Shown piece after piece: positions 16,643-25,973 of a stretch of 64,000 nucleotides of DNA. The stretch is from Acinetobacter pittii ATCC 19004 = CIP 70.29. GTDB lineage: Bacteria; Pseudomonadota; Gammaproteobacteria; Pseudomonadales; Moraxellaceae. Position 1 is the stretch's first letter, and each line of letters begins with the position of its first letter. The stretch lies in the NCBI RefSeq assembly GCF_000369045.1, contig NZ_KB849789.1:77177-141176 (forward strand). The letters run 5' to 3'. The notes below the pieces were generated by a model. It worked only from the letters and a program-made list of their open reading frames with translations, had not been told where the DNA came from and made no database searches. A program made the position numbers and the translations under genes.

Positions 16643-19477
16643 TTATTGGCAAGCTTCACAATCAGGGTTGTCGATTGAACAAGCCATTGGTACAGGAGCT
16701 GCTTGAGTAAAGCCTTCTTCTTCAACTGCTGCTTCTGGCTTCTTCGCTTCTACAACAGGGGCAGCAACTGCCGCTGCTTCAACAGTCGCAGGTTTAACTG
16801 CGTTTAAAGCACCTGTGTTGATTGTAGATTTTTCAGCAGAAGTTGCACCTAAAGCTCGGAGGTAATAAGTCGTCTTAAGACCACGTAACCATGCCATCTT
16901 GTAAGTGATGTCAAGTTTCTTACCGTTTGCACCAGAGATGTAAAGGTTAAGCGACTGAGCTTGATCAATCCATTTTTGACGGCGTGATGCAGCATCAACG
17001 ATCCAACGTGTATCTACTTCAAACGCAGTAGCAAAGATTGCTTTTAATTCTTCAGGAATACGAGCAATTTTTTGTACTGAACCTTCAAAGTGTTTAAGGT
17101 CGTTAACCATTACTGTGTCCCAAAGACCACGTTCTTTTAATGCACGAACAAGGTATGGGTTAATAACAGTGAACTCACCAGACAAGTTAGATTTCACATA
17201 TAAGTTTTGGAATGTTGGTTCAATAGACTGAGAAACACCACAAATATTAGAGATGGTTGCAGTTGGAGCAATCGCCATCACGTTTGAGTTACGCATACCG
17301 TCTTTTTGAACTTTGGCACGTAAAGTGTCCCAGTCTAAACGTTGAGTACGGTCAACTTCGAACATGCGCTCTGGACGAGATTTCGCAACAATTTCTAAAG
17401 AGTCGATTGGAAGGATGCCTTGATCCCACAATGAACCTTTGAATGTTGAGTAAGCACCACGTTCAACAGCCAAGTTGCTTGAAGTTTCAATTGCGTAGTA
17501 GCTAATTACTTCCATTGATTCATCAGCAAAATCAACAGCAGCGTCTGAACCGTAAGCAATACCCATTTCATATAGAGCATCTTGGAAGCCCATGATACCC
17601 ATACCGACAGGGCGGTGCTTCAAGTTAGAGTTTTTCGCTTGTGGTACAGCGTAGTAGTTAATGTCGATAACGTTATCGAGCATACGTACTGCTGTTTTAA
17701 TAGTGCGAGCTAACTTTTCACGGTCTAACACACCACCTTGAACGTGTTGTACAAGGTTGATCGAACCCAAGTTACATACTGCAATTTCGTCTTGATTTGT
17801 GTTCAAGGTAATTTCAGTACATAAGTTAGATGAGTGAACTACACCAACGTGTTGTTGTGGTGAACGTAAGTTACATACATCTTTGAATGTGATCCATGGG
17901 TGACCAGTTTCAAACAACATAGAAAGCATTTTGCGCCATAAGTCTTTAGCACGTACTTTCTTGTGTAGCATGTTAGTTTCTTTCGCTACAGACTCATAGT
18001 AAGCATAACGCTCAGCAAATTCAGCACCAGTTAAGTCGTGCAAGTCTGGAGTTTCAGAAGGGGTAAATAATGTCCATTCACCATCTTCAAATACACGTTG
18101 CATAAACAAGTCTGGAACCCAGTTCGCAGTGTTCATGTCGTGAGTACGGCGACGGTCATCACCTGTGTTTTTACGAAGCTCTAAGAACTCTTCGATGTCT
18201 AAGTGCCAAGTTTCTAGGTAAGCACACACAGCACCTTTACGCTTACCACCTTGGTTTACTGCAACAGCTGTATCGTTCGCAACTTTCAAGAATGGAACAA
18301 CACCCTGAGACTTACCATTAGTACCTTTAATATAAGAGTTCAAGGCACGAACAGGTGTCCAGTCATTACCTAAACCACCAGCCCATTTAGAAAGCATCGC
18401 GTTGTCACGCATTGCGCCATAAATGTCATAAAGGTCATCGCCAATTGTTGTTAAGTAACAACTTGAAAGCTGTGGACGTAATGTACCTGAGTTAAACAGG
18501 GTAGGCGTAGAAGCCATGTAGTCAAAGCTAGACAATAAGTTATAGAACTCAATTGCACGCTCTTCTTTATCTTGCTCATTGAGTGCAAGACCCATCGACA
18601 CACGCATGAAGAATAATTGTGGTAATTCGAAGCGAACGCCGTTTGAGTGAATGAAGTAACGGTCAAATAAAGTCTGTAAACCTAAATAGGTGAACTGATT
18701 AGAACGTTCTGGCTGAATTGCTGCTGATAGTTTTTCTAAGTCGAAGTCAAGCAAGTCAGGTGAAAGCAAATCAAGCTCAACACCTTTTTTCAAGAATGCT
18801 TCAAGTGCATTGTTTTCAGGTGTATCTGTTGATAAGCCTAAGAACGTTAAACCAGTGCTCACTAATTCGTTACAAAGCAAACGTGCAGTCACGTAAGTGT
18901 AGTTTGGTTCTTGTTCAATACGGGTACGTGTTGCCATCATCATTGTAGTGGCAATATCACTTTCTTTTACGCCGTTATATAAGTTTTTAACGGTTTCATC
19001 GACAATGGCTTGAACATCAATACCTTCCAAACCTTCAGCTGCCTTAGAAACAGTTGCTTGCAATGCACTTAAATCAAGTGGCTGAAGCTGACCGTTTTTG
19101 TCGGTAACTTGTAAAGTAGGGTGGTGGTTTGAGTTCGTTTGCTGACGAGCGCTAGCACGTTGTTCACGGTAAATCACATAAGCGCGGGCAACCTTTTGTT
19201 CCCCAGTACGCATTAAAGCAAGTTCTACTTGATCTTGAATTTCTTCAATATGGATCGTACCGCCCGATGGTAAACGGCGAGTAAAAGTATTTAAGACCAT
19301 TTCCGTCAACTGGGTAATACGGTCGTGAATACGGCTAGAATCCGAACTCTGTTGACCTTCCACAGCAAGAAAAGCTTTACCAATCGCAACTGAAATTTTC
19401 TCTGCATCAAATGCAGCAACATCTCCAGTGCGCTTAATCACCTGAATTTGACCGGGAGTCGAAGTAATTACGCTCAT
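16643..19477 (-). CDS. nrdA: class Ia ribonucleotide reductase, alpha subunit
   Basis: 944 aa, catalytic large subunit reducing NDPs to dNDPs with NrdB. An N-terminal ATP-cone (IQVIKRTGDVAAFDAEKIS, residues ~10-105) is the overall activity site. A second, more divergent cone-like stretch follows (LQVTDKNGQLQPLDLSALQ, ~122-215), as in Pseudomonas aeruginosa NrdA. The central barrel contains NSGTLRPQLSSCYLT and SNLCTEITLNTN with the redox Cys residues. The C-terminus DNPDCEACQ carries the CxxC that shuttles electrons from thioredoxin or glutaredoxin. First gene of the operon; candidate NrdR and DnaA sites lie upstream. Confidence 0.97.
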   Translation of the reverse strand: MSVITSTPGQIQVIKRTGDVAAFDAEKISVAIGKAFLAVEGQQSSDSSRIHDRITQLTEMVLNTFTRRLPSGGTIHIEEIQDQVELALMRTGEQKVARAYVIYREQRASARQQTNSNHHPTLQVTDKNGQLQPLDLSALQATVSKAAEGLEGIDVQAIVDETVKNLYNGVKESDIATTMMMATRTRIEQEPNYTYVTARLLCNELVSTGLTFLGLSTDTPENNALEAFLKKGVELDLLSPDLLDFDLEKLSAAIQPERSNQFTYLGLQTLFDRYFIHSNGVRFELPQLFFMRVSMGLALNEQDKEERAIEFYNLLSSFDYMASTPTLFNSGTLRPQLSSCYLTTIGDDLYDIYGAMRDNAMLSKWAGGLGNDWTPVRALNSYIKGTNGKSQGVVPFLKVANDTAVAVNQGGKRKGAVCAYLETWHLDIEEFLELRKNTGDDRRRTHDMNTANWVPDLFMQRVFEDGEWTLFTPSETPDLHDLTGAEFAERYAYYESVAKETNMLHKKVRAKDLWRKMLSMLFETGHPWITFKDVCNLRSPQQHVGVVHSSNLCTEITLNTNQDEIAVCNLGSINLVQHVQGGVLDREKLARTIKTAVRMLDNVIDINYYAVPQAKNSNLKHRPVGMGIMGFQDALYEMGIAYGSDAAVDFADESMEVISYYAIETSSNLAVERGAYSTFKGSLWDQGILPIDSLEIVAKSRPERMFEVDRTQRLDWDTLRAKVQKDGMRNSNVMAIAPTATISNICGVSQSIEPTFQNLYVKSNLSGEFTVINPYLVRALKERGLWDTVMVNDLKHFEGSVQKIARIPEELKAIFATAFEVDTRWIVDAASRRQKWIDQAQSLNLYISGANGKKLDITYKMAWLRGLKTTYYLRALGATSAEKSTINTGALNAVKPATVEAAAVAAPVVEAKKPEAAVEEEGFTQAAPVPMACSIDNPDCEACQ

Positions 19478-19562
19478 GCCAGCATAGCTCCATTGTCACT
19501 TTTGTTATGTTCATAGACCGTTTGAACCGAGCAAAAAACATGCCACGATATTTGAGGGATAA

Positions 19563-19610
19563 ACACAAGACTTAGTAGTTAAAGTTTATTTTCAACACAA
19601 GATACGGGAT
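19563..19610 (-). promoter_or_regulatory. candidate NrdR box pair upstream of nrdA
   Basis: Two partly similar 16-mers start at 19563 (ACACAAGACTTAGTAG) and 19595 (ACACAAGATACGGGAT), 32 bp apart. The known NrdR box is about ACACWATATnTWGTGT, and boxes come in pairs 31-32 bp apart. The first box matches well, the second only in its first half. The second overlaps the proposed -10 of nrdA. NrdR represses nrd genes when dATP is high. Confidence 0.45.
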
Positions 19611-19627
19611 TTTTCATAGCAGATCAA
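19599..19627 (-). promoter_or_regulatory. putative nrdA promoter
   Basis: On the minus strand TTGATC (19622-19627) and TATCTT (19599-19604) are separated by exactly 17 bases. The -10 is about 120 bp upstream of the nrdA ATG and overlaps the second candidate NrdR box. Confidence 0.45.
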
Positions 19628-19712
19628 TCTTGACTTTTTAGTAATTTTTTATCTGTATGATTTGATGGGAGATAGCATAGCAAAGCTGTTAAAAAACACT
19701 TATAGATAACTT

Positions 19713-19721
19713 TGTGGATAA
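19713..19721 (-). promoter_or_regulatory. DnaA box upstream of nrdA
   Basis: TGTGGATAA on the plus strand is the exact complement of the consensus DnaA box TTATCCACA. It lies about 240 bp upstream of nrdA. In E. coli, DnaA binding upstream of nrdAB links dNTP synthesis to replication. Confidence 0.5.
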
Positions 19722-19914
19722 CTCAAAAAACAAACACTTAAATAAATTCAAACTAAACAGAGAAATAATTTGTTTAATATTCATACATTGGAAATATGAA
19801 TAGAATATGAAATTTAATAACAATAAATAAATCTTAAAAACACGTGAAAATTCAAAGGCTAATAAAATGCAACAAAATACGATGGTCATGTATCAGTTTG
19901 GTGAACGCCTACTT

Positions 19915-19929
19915 GTTTACAATGTAAAC
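19915..19929. promoter_or_regulatory. palindrome upstream of bfmR
   Basis: GTTTAC-AAT-GTAAAC, a perfect 6-bp inverted repeat about 80 bp before the bfmR start and within the likely promoter region. BfmR is known to bind its own promoter, so this may be an operator, but I cannot confirm its consensus. Confidence 0.35.
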
Positions 19930-20009
19930 GTGTGTATATTGCAAATGATAAACGAATGTATCTGCAAGATTTTTAAGATGCATGAAACGAGATTTATAGG
20001 GGCAATGAT

Positions 20010-20726
20010 ATGAGCCAAGAAGAAAAGTTACCAAAGATTCTGATCGTTGAAGATGACGAGCGCTTAGCGCGATTAACTCAAGAATATTTAATTCGCAACG
20101 GCTTGGAAGTTGGTGTAGAAACTGATGGTAACCGTGCAATTCGTCGTATTATTAGTGAACAACCAGATCTAGTGGTTTTGGATGTCATGTTGCCGGGTGC
20201 CGATGGCTTAACAGTTTGCCGTGAAGTTCGTCCACATTACCATCAACCGATTTTGATGTTGACTGCACGTACAGAAGACATGGATCAGGTACTTGGTCTG
20301 GAAATGGGCGCAGATGACTATGTTGCTAAACCAGTTCAACCACGTGTTCTTTTAGCGCGTATCCGTGCACTATTACGTCGCACAGATAAAACCGTAGAAG
20401 ATGAAGTTGCACAGCGTATCGAGTTTGATGACCTTGTAATTGATAATGGCGGTCGTTCTGTCACGCTAAATGGTGAACTTGTTGACTTCACTAGCGCAGA
20501 ATATGACCTATTATGGTTGCTTGCATCAAATGCTGGTCGTATCTTATCGCGTGAAGATATCTTCGAACGTTTACGTGGTATCGAATACGATGGTCAGGAT
20601 CGTTCAATCGACGTCCGTATTTCACGTATTCGTCCAAAAATTGGTGATGATCCTGAAAATCCAAAACGTATTAAAACAGTACGTAGTAAAGGTTACTTGT
20701 TCGTTAAAGAAACCAACGGGTTATAA
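20010..20726 (+). CDS. bfmR: response regulator BfmR
   Basis: 238 aa OmpR/PhoB-family transcription factor. The receiver domain (residues ~8-125) has the acidic pair VEDDE, phosphoacceptor Asp58 in VVLDVMLPG, the LTAR switch Thr and the Lys in AKP. The winged-helix DNA-binding domain (~135-235) includes DRSIDVRISRIRPKIGDD. I recognise the sequence as BfmR of A. baumannii, which controls Csu pili, biofilm, capsule, envelope stress and serum resistance. bfmS follows 32 bp downstream, so the two are co-transcribed. An AGGGG ribosome site precedes the ATG. Confidence 0.97.
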   Translation: MSQEEKLPKILIVEDDERLARLTQEYLIRNGLEVGVETDGNRAIRRIISEQPDLVVLDVMLPGADGLTVCREVRPHYHQPILMLTARTEDMDQVLGLEMGADDYVAKPVQPRVLLARIRALLRRTDKTVEDEVAQRIEFDDLVIDNGGRSVTLNGELVDFTSAEYDLLWLLASNAGRILSREDIFERLRGIEYDGQDRSIDVRISRIRPKIGDDPENPKRIKTVRSKGYLFVKETNGL

Positions 20727-20758
20727 GGTCTGAATAAACTTCCTATAAGGTTGGTCGA

Positions 20759-22408
20759 GTGTTTAAACACAGTATATTCCTGCGAATATATGCGGGACTG
20801 GTAATTCTTGTTGTTCTGGTTGCTGTCTTTGGTTATTTGCTTGTACAAATTATCAATTATCAACGGGCACAAGAATATCGAGAATCTTTAACCGATGGTA
20901 TTTCTTATGTCATTAGTGAGGGAGTCGCTCGACAGCCTGGGAAGCAACAGAAAATAGACTGGGTTTCAGATGCGTCAGATTTATTGGAACTTCCAATTTA
21001 CTATACTGATGCAAGCAAGGTTGAGTTATCTCGTACCGAGAAAAAACGAATCGAAGCTCAAAAATCTGTTGTCCGTTACGATGCCAGTAATAGTATTGCG
21101 TATATCATTATTGGCTTACGTGATGATCCTCAGCACTTTTTATCTATAAAAGTCGACAAAATTACTGAGCGCCAAATGAAGGCTCTCCCTATTTTTGTAC
21201 TGGATTATTTAATGTTTTATCCGGGGCAAGAACAAGAATATCTTGCCAAGATTCAAAAGCATTTCTCTTACCCAATTAATATCTACAATATTCAAGATAT
21301 TAATCTGGACTCTGAACAAATTGGTCGTTTACGCCAAGATCAAAGCGTCATGTTGTACAAAGACAGTGCGACAGTACGCGGAACAACTATTTCAATCGTC
21401 TCTCCAATTCCGAATCAGCCTACACGGGTTCTCGTGCTTGGACCAGTTCCGATGTTTAACTGGATGCCTTTGCAGCTTTCAGCAGGGATTACTTTATTTA
21501 GCTTATTTTTGCTGAGTCTAGGTGTCTATGGGTTGATCTTGCCGCTAGAGCGTAAAATTCGCCAAGTACGTTATGCATTAAATCGCATGAAGTCTGGTGA
21601 TTTGTCATTGCGTGTTCCTATTGAAGGAAGTGACGAAATGGCAAACTTGGCATCAAGTTATAACAACATGTCTGATCATATTCAGCGCTTAATCGAGGCT
21701 CAGCGTGAGTTAATGAGAGCCGTATCTCATGAGCTTAGAACGCCTGTTGCCCGTATTCGCTTTGGTACAGAAATGTTGGCGGAAGAAGATGATTACAACC
21801 ATCGTATGCATCAGGTCGATATGATTGATAAAGATATTGAAGCACTCAATACCTTAATTGATGAAATCATGACTTATGCAAAACTAGAGCAGGGTACACC
21901 TTCACTCGATTTTGATGAAATTACTTTATTTGATGTGTTAGATCAGGTTGCGGTCGAAACCGAAGCTTTAAAAACGCAAAAAGAAATTGAACTTGTTGCT
22001 CCTCCACTTTATGTAAAAGTAGATGCTGAGCGTCGTTACTTACATCGTGTTGTTCAAAACTTGGTGGGTAATGCGGTTCGTTATTGCGATAATAAAGTTC
22101 GGATTACCGGTGGTATCCACAGCGATGGTATGGCCTTTGTTTGTGTTGAAGATGACGGCGCAGGTATTCCTGAACAAGACCGTAAAAGAGTATTTGAAGC
22201 TTTTGCCCGTCTAGACGATAGTCGTACACGTGCGTCGGGCGGTTATGGTTTAGGGTTGTCTATCGTAAGCCGTATTGCCTACTGGTTTGGCGGTGAAATT
22301 AAAGTGGATGAAAGCCCGACATTGGGTGGCGCTCGCTTTATCATGACATGGCCAGCAAAACGCTTTAAACAGCCTCCTTTAAAAGCCAATAAAAAAGCAC
22401 CTTCATAA
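20759..22408 (+). CDS. bfmS: sensor histidine kinase BfmS
   Basis: 549 aa inner-membrane kinase using a GTG start after ATAAGG. Transmembrane helix 1 is at ~8-32, a periplasmic sensor domain at ~33-238, helix 2 at ~240-262, HAMP at ~262-315, the dimerisation domain with phospho-His324 in AVSHELRTPVAR, and an ATPase domain with NLVGNAVRYC (N box), EDDGAGIPEQDR (G1) and GGYGLGLSIV (G2). It forms a pair with BfmR; published work shows it restrains BfmR activity. The final codons overlap the terminator stem. Confidence 0.96.
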   Translation: MFKHSIFLRIYAGLVILVVLVAVFGYLLVQIINYQRAQEYRESLTDGISYVISEGVARQPGKQQKIDWVSDASDLLELPIYYTDASKVELSRTEKKRIEAQKSVVRYDASNSIAYIIIGLRDDPQHFLSIKVDKITERQMKALPIFVLDYLMFYPGQEQEYLAKIQKHFSYPINIYNIQDINLDSEQIGRLRQDQSVMLYKDSATVRGTTISIVSPIPNQPTRVLVLGPVPMFNWMPLQLSAGITLFSLFLLSLGVYGLILPLERKIRQVRYALNRMKSGDLSLRVPIEGSDEMANLASSYNNMSDHIQRLIEAQRELMRAVSHELRTPVARIRFGTEMLAEEDDYNHRMHQVDMIDKDIEALNTLIDEIMTYAKLEQGTPSLDFDEITLFDVLDQVAVETEALKTQKEIELVAPPLYVKVDAERRYLHRVVQNLVGNAVRYCDNKVRITGGIHSDGMAFVCVEDDGAGIPEQDRKRVFEAFARLDDSRTRASGGYGLGLSIVSRIAYWFGGEIKVDESPTLGGARFIMTWPAKRFKQPPLKANKKAPS

Positions 22409-22420
22409 GGTGCTTTTTTA
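22391..22420 (+). terminator. terminator of bfmRS
   Basis: AAAAAAGCACCTT-CAT-AAGGTGCTTTTTT, a perfect 13-bp stem that includes the bfmS stop codon. The A and T runs on both sides let it act in both directions, also serving the convergent 117-aa gene. Confidence 0.9.
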
Positions 22421-22429
22421 TTGATCTAT

Positions 22430-22783
22430 TTATAGTTGAGTCGCATCTGGTTCCAAAATAGGTTTTCCGCTTCTTAAGCTGGTTAACGCATCGGAATTAA
22501 AATCGATCAGTAACGAATTATTTTTTGCATCAATCTGGTATTTTTGAATAAGAGGTTGATCTCCATTAAGCGTTTCTATTTTATATTCATCTGCAATATG
22601 CAAAATACCTTCTAGGTTTGTTGTCGTTGACGCAAAATCCTGTCTAAATATTTCATAGACATCCCTCAAGTCAAAAATTGCATTGTTGGCATCTGGATGT
22701 TTGTGAATATAGCTTTCTATATGTCGCACCAGTAATTGTGCAAACAAGTAGTAGTTTGGTTTATGCGTATATTCTAGAGTCAT
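22430..22783 (-). CDS. conserved hypothetical 117-aa protein
   Basis: Starts with ATG eight bases after AAGGAG, a strong ribosome site. No signal peptide or membrane segment. It reads as a small alpha/beta cytoplasmic protein (NYYLFAQLLVRHIESYIHKHPDA, FDLRDVYEIFRQDFAS, IQKYQIDAKNNSLLIDFN). I recognise no domain. It is convergent with bfmS and shares its terminator. 92 bp separate it from the end of the diguanylate cyclase gene on the same strand. Confidence 0.7.
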   Translation of the reverse strand: MTLEYTHKPNYYLFAQLLVRHIESYIHKHPDANNAIFDLRDVYEIFRQDFASTTTNLEGILHIADEYKIETLNGDQPLIQKYQIDAKNNSLLIDFNSDALTSLRSGKPILEPDATQL

Positions 22784-22875
22784 GCATTTTTCTCCTTATT
22801 ATCTGTTATTAGCATACATGGCAAAACACAGGTTATTGTATAAAATTCATTACACTAGATGATGAAATGAAAAAG

Positions 22876-24294
22876 TTATAAAGAGATAAACACTCGATTA
22901 CGTCCTTGGCGTTTTGCTTGATATAAAGCGTCATCTGCTTCTTTAAATAAACTTTCAATAGCTCGATGGGACGATGGCGAATATAAGCTTATGCCAATAC
23001 TCACCTGTATAAAAATTGGTAATTTTCCATAAATATAAATTGGTTGCTGACTAATTTTAATTCGAATTTGTTCAGCCAGTTCAAATGCACTTTCTTTAGT
23101 GGTATCTGCAATAAAAATGGCAAACTCTTCACCTCCAAAGCGACCTAATAAATCATGAGGATGTAAAATATTCTGAATCGTGGTGACACAAGTTTGTAGC
23201 GCCCGATCACCGATTTGATGACCATAGTTGTCGTTAACTTGCTTAAAGTGGTCGACATCAAGCATGAAAAAAGCTGAGGTCTTATTTTCTTTTTGTACTT
23301 TTTCTTGAAGTAATCTGACCGACTGTAAAAACTGGCGTCGAGTCAGACTTGAAGTTAGTTCATCATGTGCAATGGCATGTTGAAGCTTTTGAATTAACTC
23401 TGAATGCAAAACACTAATACTAGAAACCGTAAGTGGGGCAATCGTCATCATAATTAACCCAATTCGGATTGAGACCGTATTGCTGAAATATTCGTTTGGA
23501 TAGAGCAAAAGGTAATGTCCAGAGACATGATAAATAATATAAGCACTGGTAAAGCTAGTAATGAGTGCAACAACAATAGGTTTGTAGCGAATGGCACACC
23601 AGATCAGGGCAGCAATCGGGTAGAGCAGCGAACCCGGACCAGAGTCATAATAGCTAGCAGCAATCGAAATAAGCACAGCGCCAAAAGGTAAAAGGTCGGT
23701 TGGTTGTAGGCCACGATTTCTTGAAAAGTAATGTTTAACCTGACTATATTGAGGGATGTTCAATATGATAGGTAAAAGAAGCAAGGCATTTTGCAGTTCT
23801 GAAGTGAACCAGTAACCAAACTCATCCAACAAGCCACCAATCATAAATTTGGTATTAAACATAGGCACGAAAGTTGCTGCAAACAATGCACCTACTACGC
23901 TACCTATTCCGCATAATCCAAATAAGAAAAGGTAGGAATAACCGCGATAGGCCGCCTTAATATATTGATTAAAAAACATATAGAGCGCAAACGTAGTAAC
24001 AACATAAAGAAAGTTTGATGTTGTTAAAACAAGTGTGAGAGCAAATGGAGTGCCCTGAAATAAGTCAGCAATCACATATCCTATATAGGCACCTAAAAAT
24101 GCGCTTGGTCGGCGTGTGATTGGAAAACGAATAAGCAATCCGAGCAAAACCGAATTGGCAGGCCAAAAGAATGCAAGAAAACTTAAAGGGCGAGATGCAA
24201 TGCCAATGAAACAACATGTCGCAATAATGAAGCTAAATAGGAGAAAAAATTTAAAAAAGGAGAGAAATGAAAATTCACGAAGTGAGTATGGCAT
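22876..24294 (-). CDS. diguanylate cyclase, MASE1-GGDEF
   Basis: 472 aa. The N-terminal ~290 residues contain about eight membrane helices with the MASE1 look (ASRPLSFLAFFWPANSVLLG). The C-terminal ~165 residues are a GGDEF domain: DVDHFKQVNDNYGHQIGDRAL and the active-site signature RFGGEEFAIF. It should make cyclic-di-GMP from GTP at the inner membrane. The place of the inhibitory RxxD site, five residues before GGEEF, reads HPHD, so product feedback through the I-site is probably absent. It stands alone on the minus strand, divergent from nuo. Confidence 0.92.
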   Translation of the reverse strand: MPYSLREFSFLSFFKFFLLFSFIIATCCFIGIASRPLSFLAFFWPANSVLLGLLIRFPITRRPSAFLGAYIGYVIADLFQGTPFALTLVLTTSNFLYVVTTFALYMFFNQYIKAAYRGYSYLFLFGLCGIGSVVGALFAATFVPMFNTKFMIGGLLDEFGYWFTSELQNALLLLPIILNIPQYSQVKHYFSRNRGLQPTDLLPFGAVLISIAASYYDSGPGSLLYPIAALIWCAIRYKPIVVALITSFTSAYIIYHVSGHYLLLYPNEYFSNTVSIRIGLIMMTIAPLTVSSISVLHSELIQKLQHAIAHDELTSSLTRRQFLQSVRLLQEKVQKENKTSAFFMLDVDHFKQVNDNYGHQIGDRALQTCVTTIQNILHPHDLLGRFGGEEFAIFIADTTKESAFELAEQIRIKISQQPIYIYGKLPIFIQVSIGISLYSPSSHRAIESLFKEADDALYQAKRQGRNRVFISL

Positions 24295-24719
24295 CAGCTG
24301 CCCTTAATGATAAATACTCTTATCCAAGAGTAATAAAATATTATGCATGATTAAACATTCATCATAATTCAGAGGAGAAGCTGAATACAATAAAAAACAA
24401 ACTAATATTATAAAAAAGTAAGTTATAAAAAGTTAATAAGCGCTTCAACTGTGTAAATATTCTAAAATTAAAAAATGAAAAAAATCATCATAAATAAAGA
24501 AACAATTAAATAAACCGATTATGTGCTGTGAAACCCCCCTTACAACACATAGAAGAATAGTTTTGTCTAGAAAATCATCCGAAAGACTAAGACGCTTCAA
24601 CTAGCATGGGAAATTAGAAATCAGGTACAATTGGCGGGATTAATTTTGTGTTTGGTGTATTTGAAGGCCAATACATACATTCTTTGTTAAATAATAGGCC
24701 TGCCAGGAGTTATCCCCGC
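24295..24719. promoter_or_regulatory. intergenic region between the cyclase gene and nuoA
   Basis: 425 bp between divergent genes, so it holds both promoters including that of the 15-kb nuo operon. It contains a C-rich stretch (AAACCCCCCTTACAAC near 24530). I see no clear operator, riboswitch or coding sequence. Confidence 0.5.
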
Positions 24720-25271
24720 ATGAGTGCCATTACTCCATACGACTGGGCGATTATCGCCTTCGTGATCGGCGTTACATTTCTTTGCGTCTTTATGCTCACA
24801 GTTCCCTTACTCCTCGGGGGAAAATCGTGGGGACGTGCTAAGCAAGAGCAGTTTGAATCAGGTGTCGTGAGTGCTGGTGGCGCTCGCATTCGCCTGTCTG
24901 CAAAGTTCTATTTAGTTGCAATTTTCTTTGTTGTCTTCGACTTAGAGGCGCTTTACCTCTATGCATGGTCTACTTCTGTGCGTGAAGTAGGGTGGTTGGG
25001 ATATACCACTGTAGTGATCTTTGTCGTTGATTTATTGATTGCGCTTGTTTATGCCTTCTCTGTAGGTGCTTTAAGTTGGTCACCAGCAGATCGCCGTAAA
25101 TCAGCAGGTGAGGCGGTTAAAATCGGTTCACCAACAATGAACATTGCTGAAATTACACGCTTTAATTCTATTGAAGAGCTCGTAACTGACCCTACAGGTC
25201 AGATTCCAGCTCAATCATCAGGTCGTGTTAAGTCAAAAACTACACCTGCATTGTCATCTGAAAAGGAGTAA
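24720..25271 (+). CDS. nuoA: NADH-quinone oxidoreductase subunit A
   Basis: 183 aa from ATG 24720, preceded by AGGAG; the frame extends upstream but homology starts at MSAITPYDWAI. Membrane subunit of complex I near the quinone chamber (ND3 homologue). Three transmembrane helices are visible, at ~7-30, ~60-85 and ~90-115. The family motifs QEQFESGV and VVFDLEALYLYAW are present. The ~55-residue polar tail makes it longer than E. coli NuoA (147 aa). First gene of the nuo operon. Confidence 0.95.
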   Translation: MSAITPYDWAIIAFVIGVTFLCVFMLTVPLLLGGKSWGRAKQEQFESGVVSAGGARIRLSAKFYLVAIFFVVFDLEALYLYAWSTSVREVGWLGYTTVVIFVVDLLIALVYAFSVGALSWSPADRRKSAGEAVKIGSPTMNIAEITRFNSIEELVTDPTGQIPAQSSGRVKSKTTPALSSEKE

Positions 25272-25277
25272 GTCGGG

Positions 25278-25955
25278 ATGAAATATACTCTGACCCGCGC
25301 GAATCCGGATGCTGATCAATACCCATTGCAAGAACGTCAAATTGTGACGGATCCGCTTGAAGAGGAAGTGAATAAAAACGTATTCATGACTCGTTTAGAG
25401 GATGTCTTGCATACAGCAGTAAACTGGGGACGTAAAAACTCTTTGTGGCCATTTAACTTTGGTACCTCATGTTGTTACGTCGAATATGCAACGACCTTAA
25501 CAGGTGTGCATGACTTGTCACGTTTCGGTGCAGAGGTTATCCGTGCTTCACCTCGTCAGGCTGACTTGATGATTGTTGCAGGTACCTGTTTCGTAAAAAT
25601 GGCACCAGTTATTCAGCGTCTGTATGAACAGATGTTAGAGCCTAAATGGGTCATTTCGATGGGTGCTTGTGCAAACTCTGGAGGTATGTACGACATCTAT
25701 TCAGTAGTACAAGGTGTAGACAAAATTATTCCTGTTGACGTGTACGTCCCAGGTTGTCCGCCTCGTCCTGAAGCATTAATTCAAGCTTTAATGCTTTTAC
25801 AAGACCAGATTCAATTAGAGCGACGCCCGCTTTCTGCCGTGATCGGTGATGATCTTCAGCCAGTATATAAGCCAAAGATGATGCCAGAACGTGACCGTAA
25901 GAATGCAGAGCGTATTGCCGTTAAAAACTTACGCTCTATGGATGAGATTAAATAA
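25278..25955 (+). CDS. nuoB: NADH-quinone oxidoreductase subunit B
   Basis: 225 aa. It carries cluster N2, the last Fe-S cluster before quinone: [18 protein letters not shown] and [10 protein letters not shown] supply the Cys ligands (tandem CC typical). It belongs to the peripheral arm at the membrane junction. It starts six bases after nuoA and is followed by 84 bp, the largest gap in the operon, with a small hairpin. Confidence 0.97.
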   Translation: MKYTLTRANPDADQYPLQERQIVTDPLEEEVNKNVFMTRLEDVLHTAVNWGRKNSLWPFNFGTSCCYVEYATTLTGVHDLSRFGAEVIRASPRQADLMIVAGTCFVKMAPVIQRLYEQMLEPKWVISMGACANSGGMYDIYSVVQGVDKIIPVDVYVPGCPPRPEALIQALMLLQDQIQLERRPLSAVIGDDLQPVYKPKMMPERDRKNAERIAVKNLRSMDEIK

Positions 25956-25973
25956 TTTTTTGACGGTGTTTTG

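Noticed and set aside
24295..24719. tRNA or riboswitch in the nuo leader
   Set aside because: No cloverleaf, conserved riboswitch core or terminator-antiterminator pair could be found by eye.
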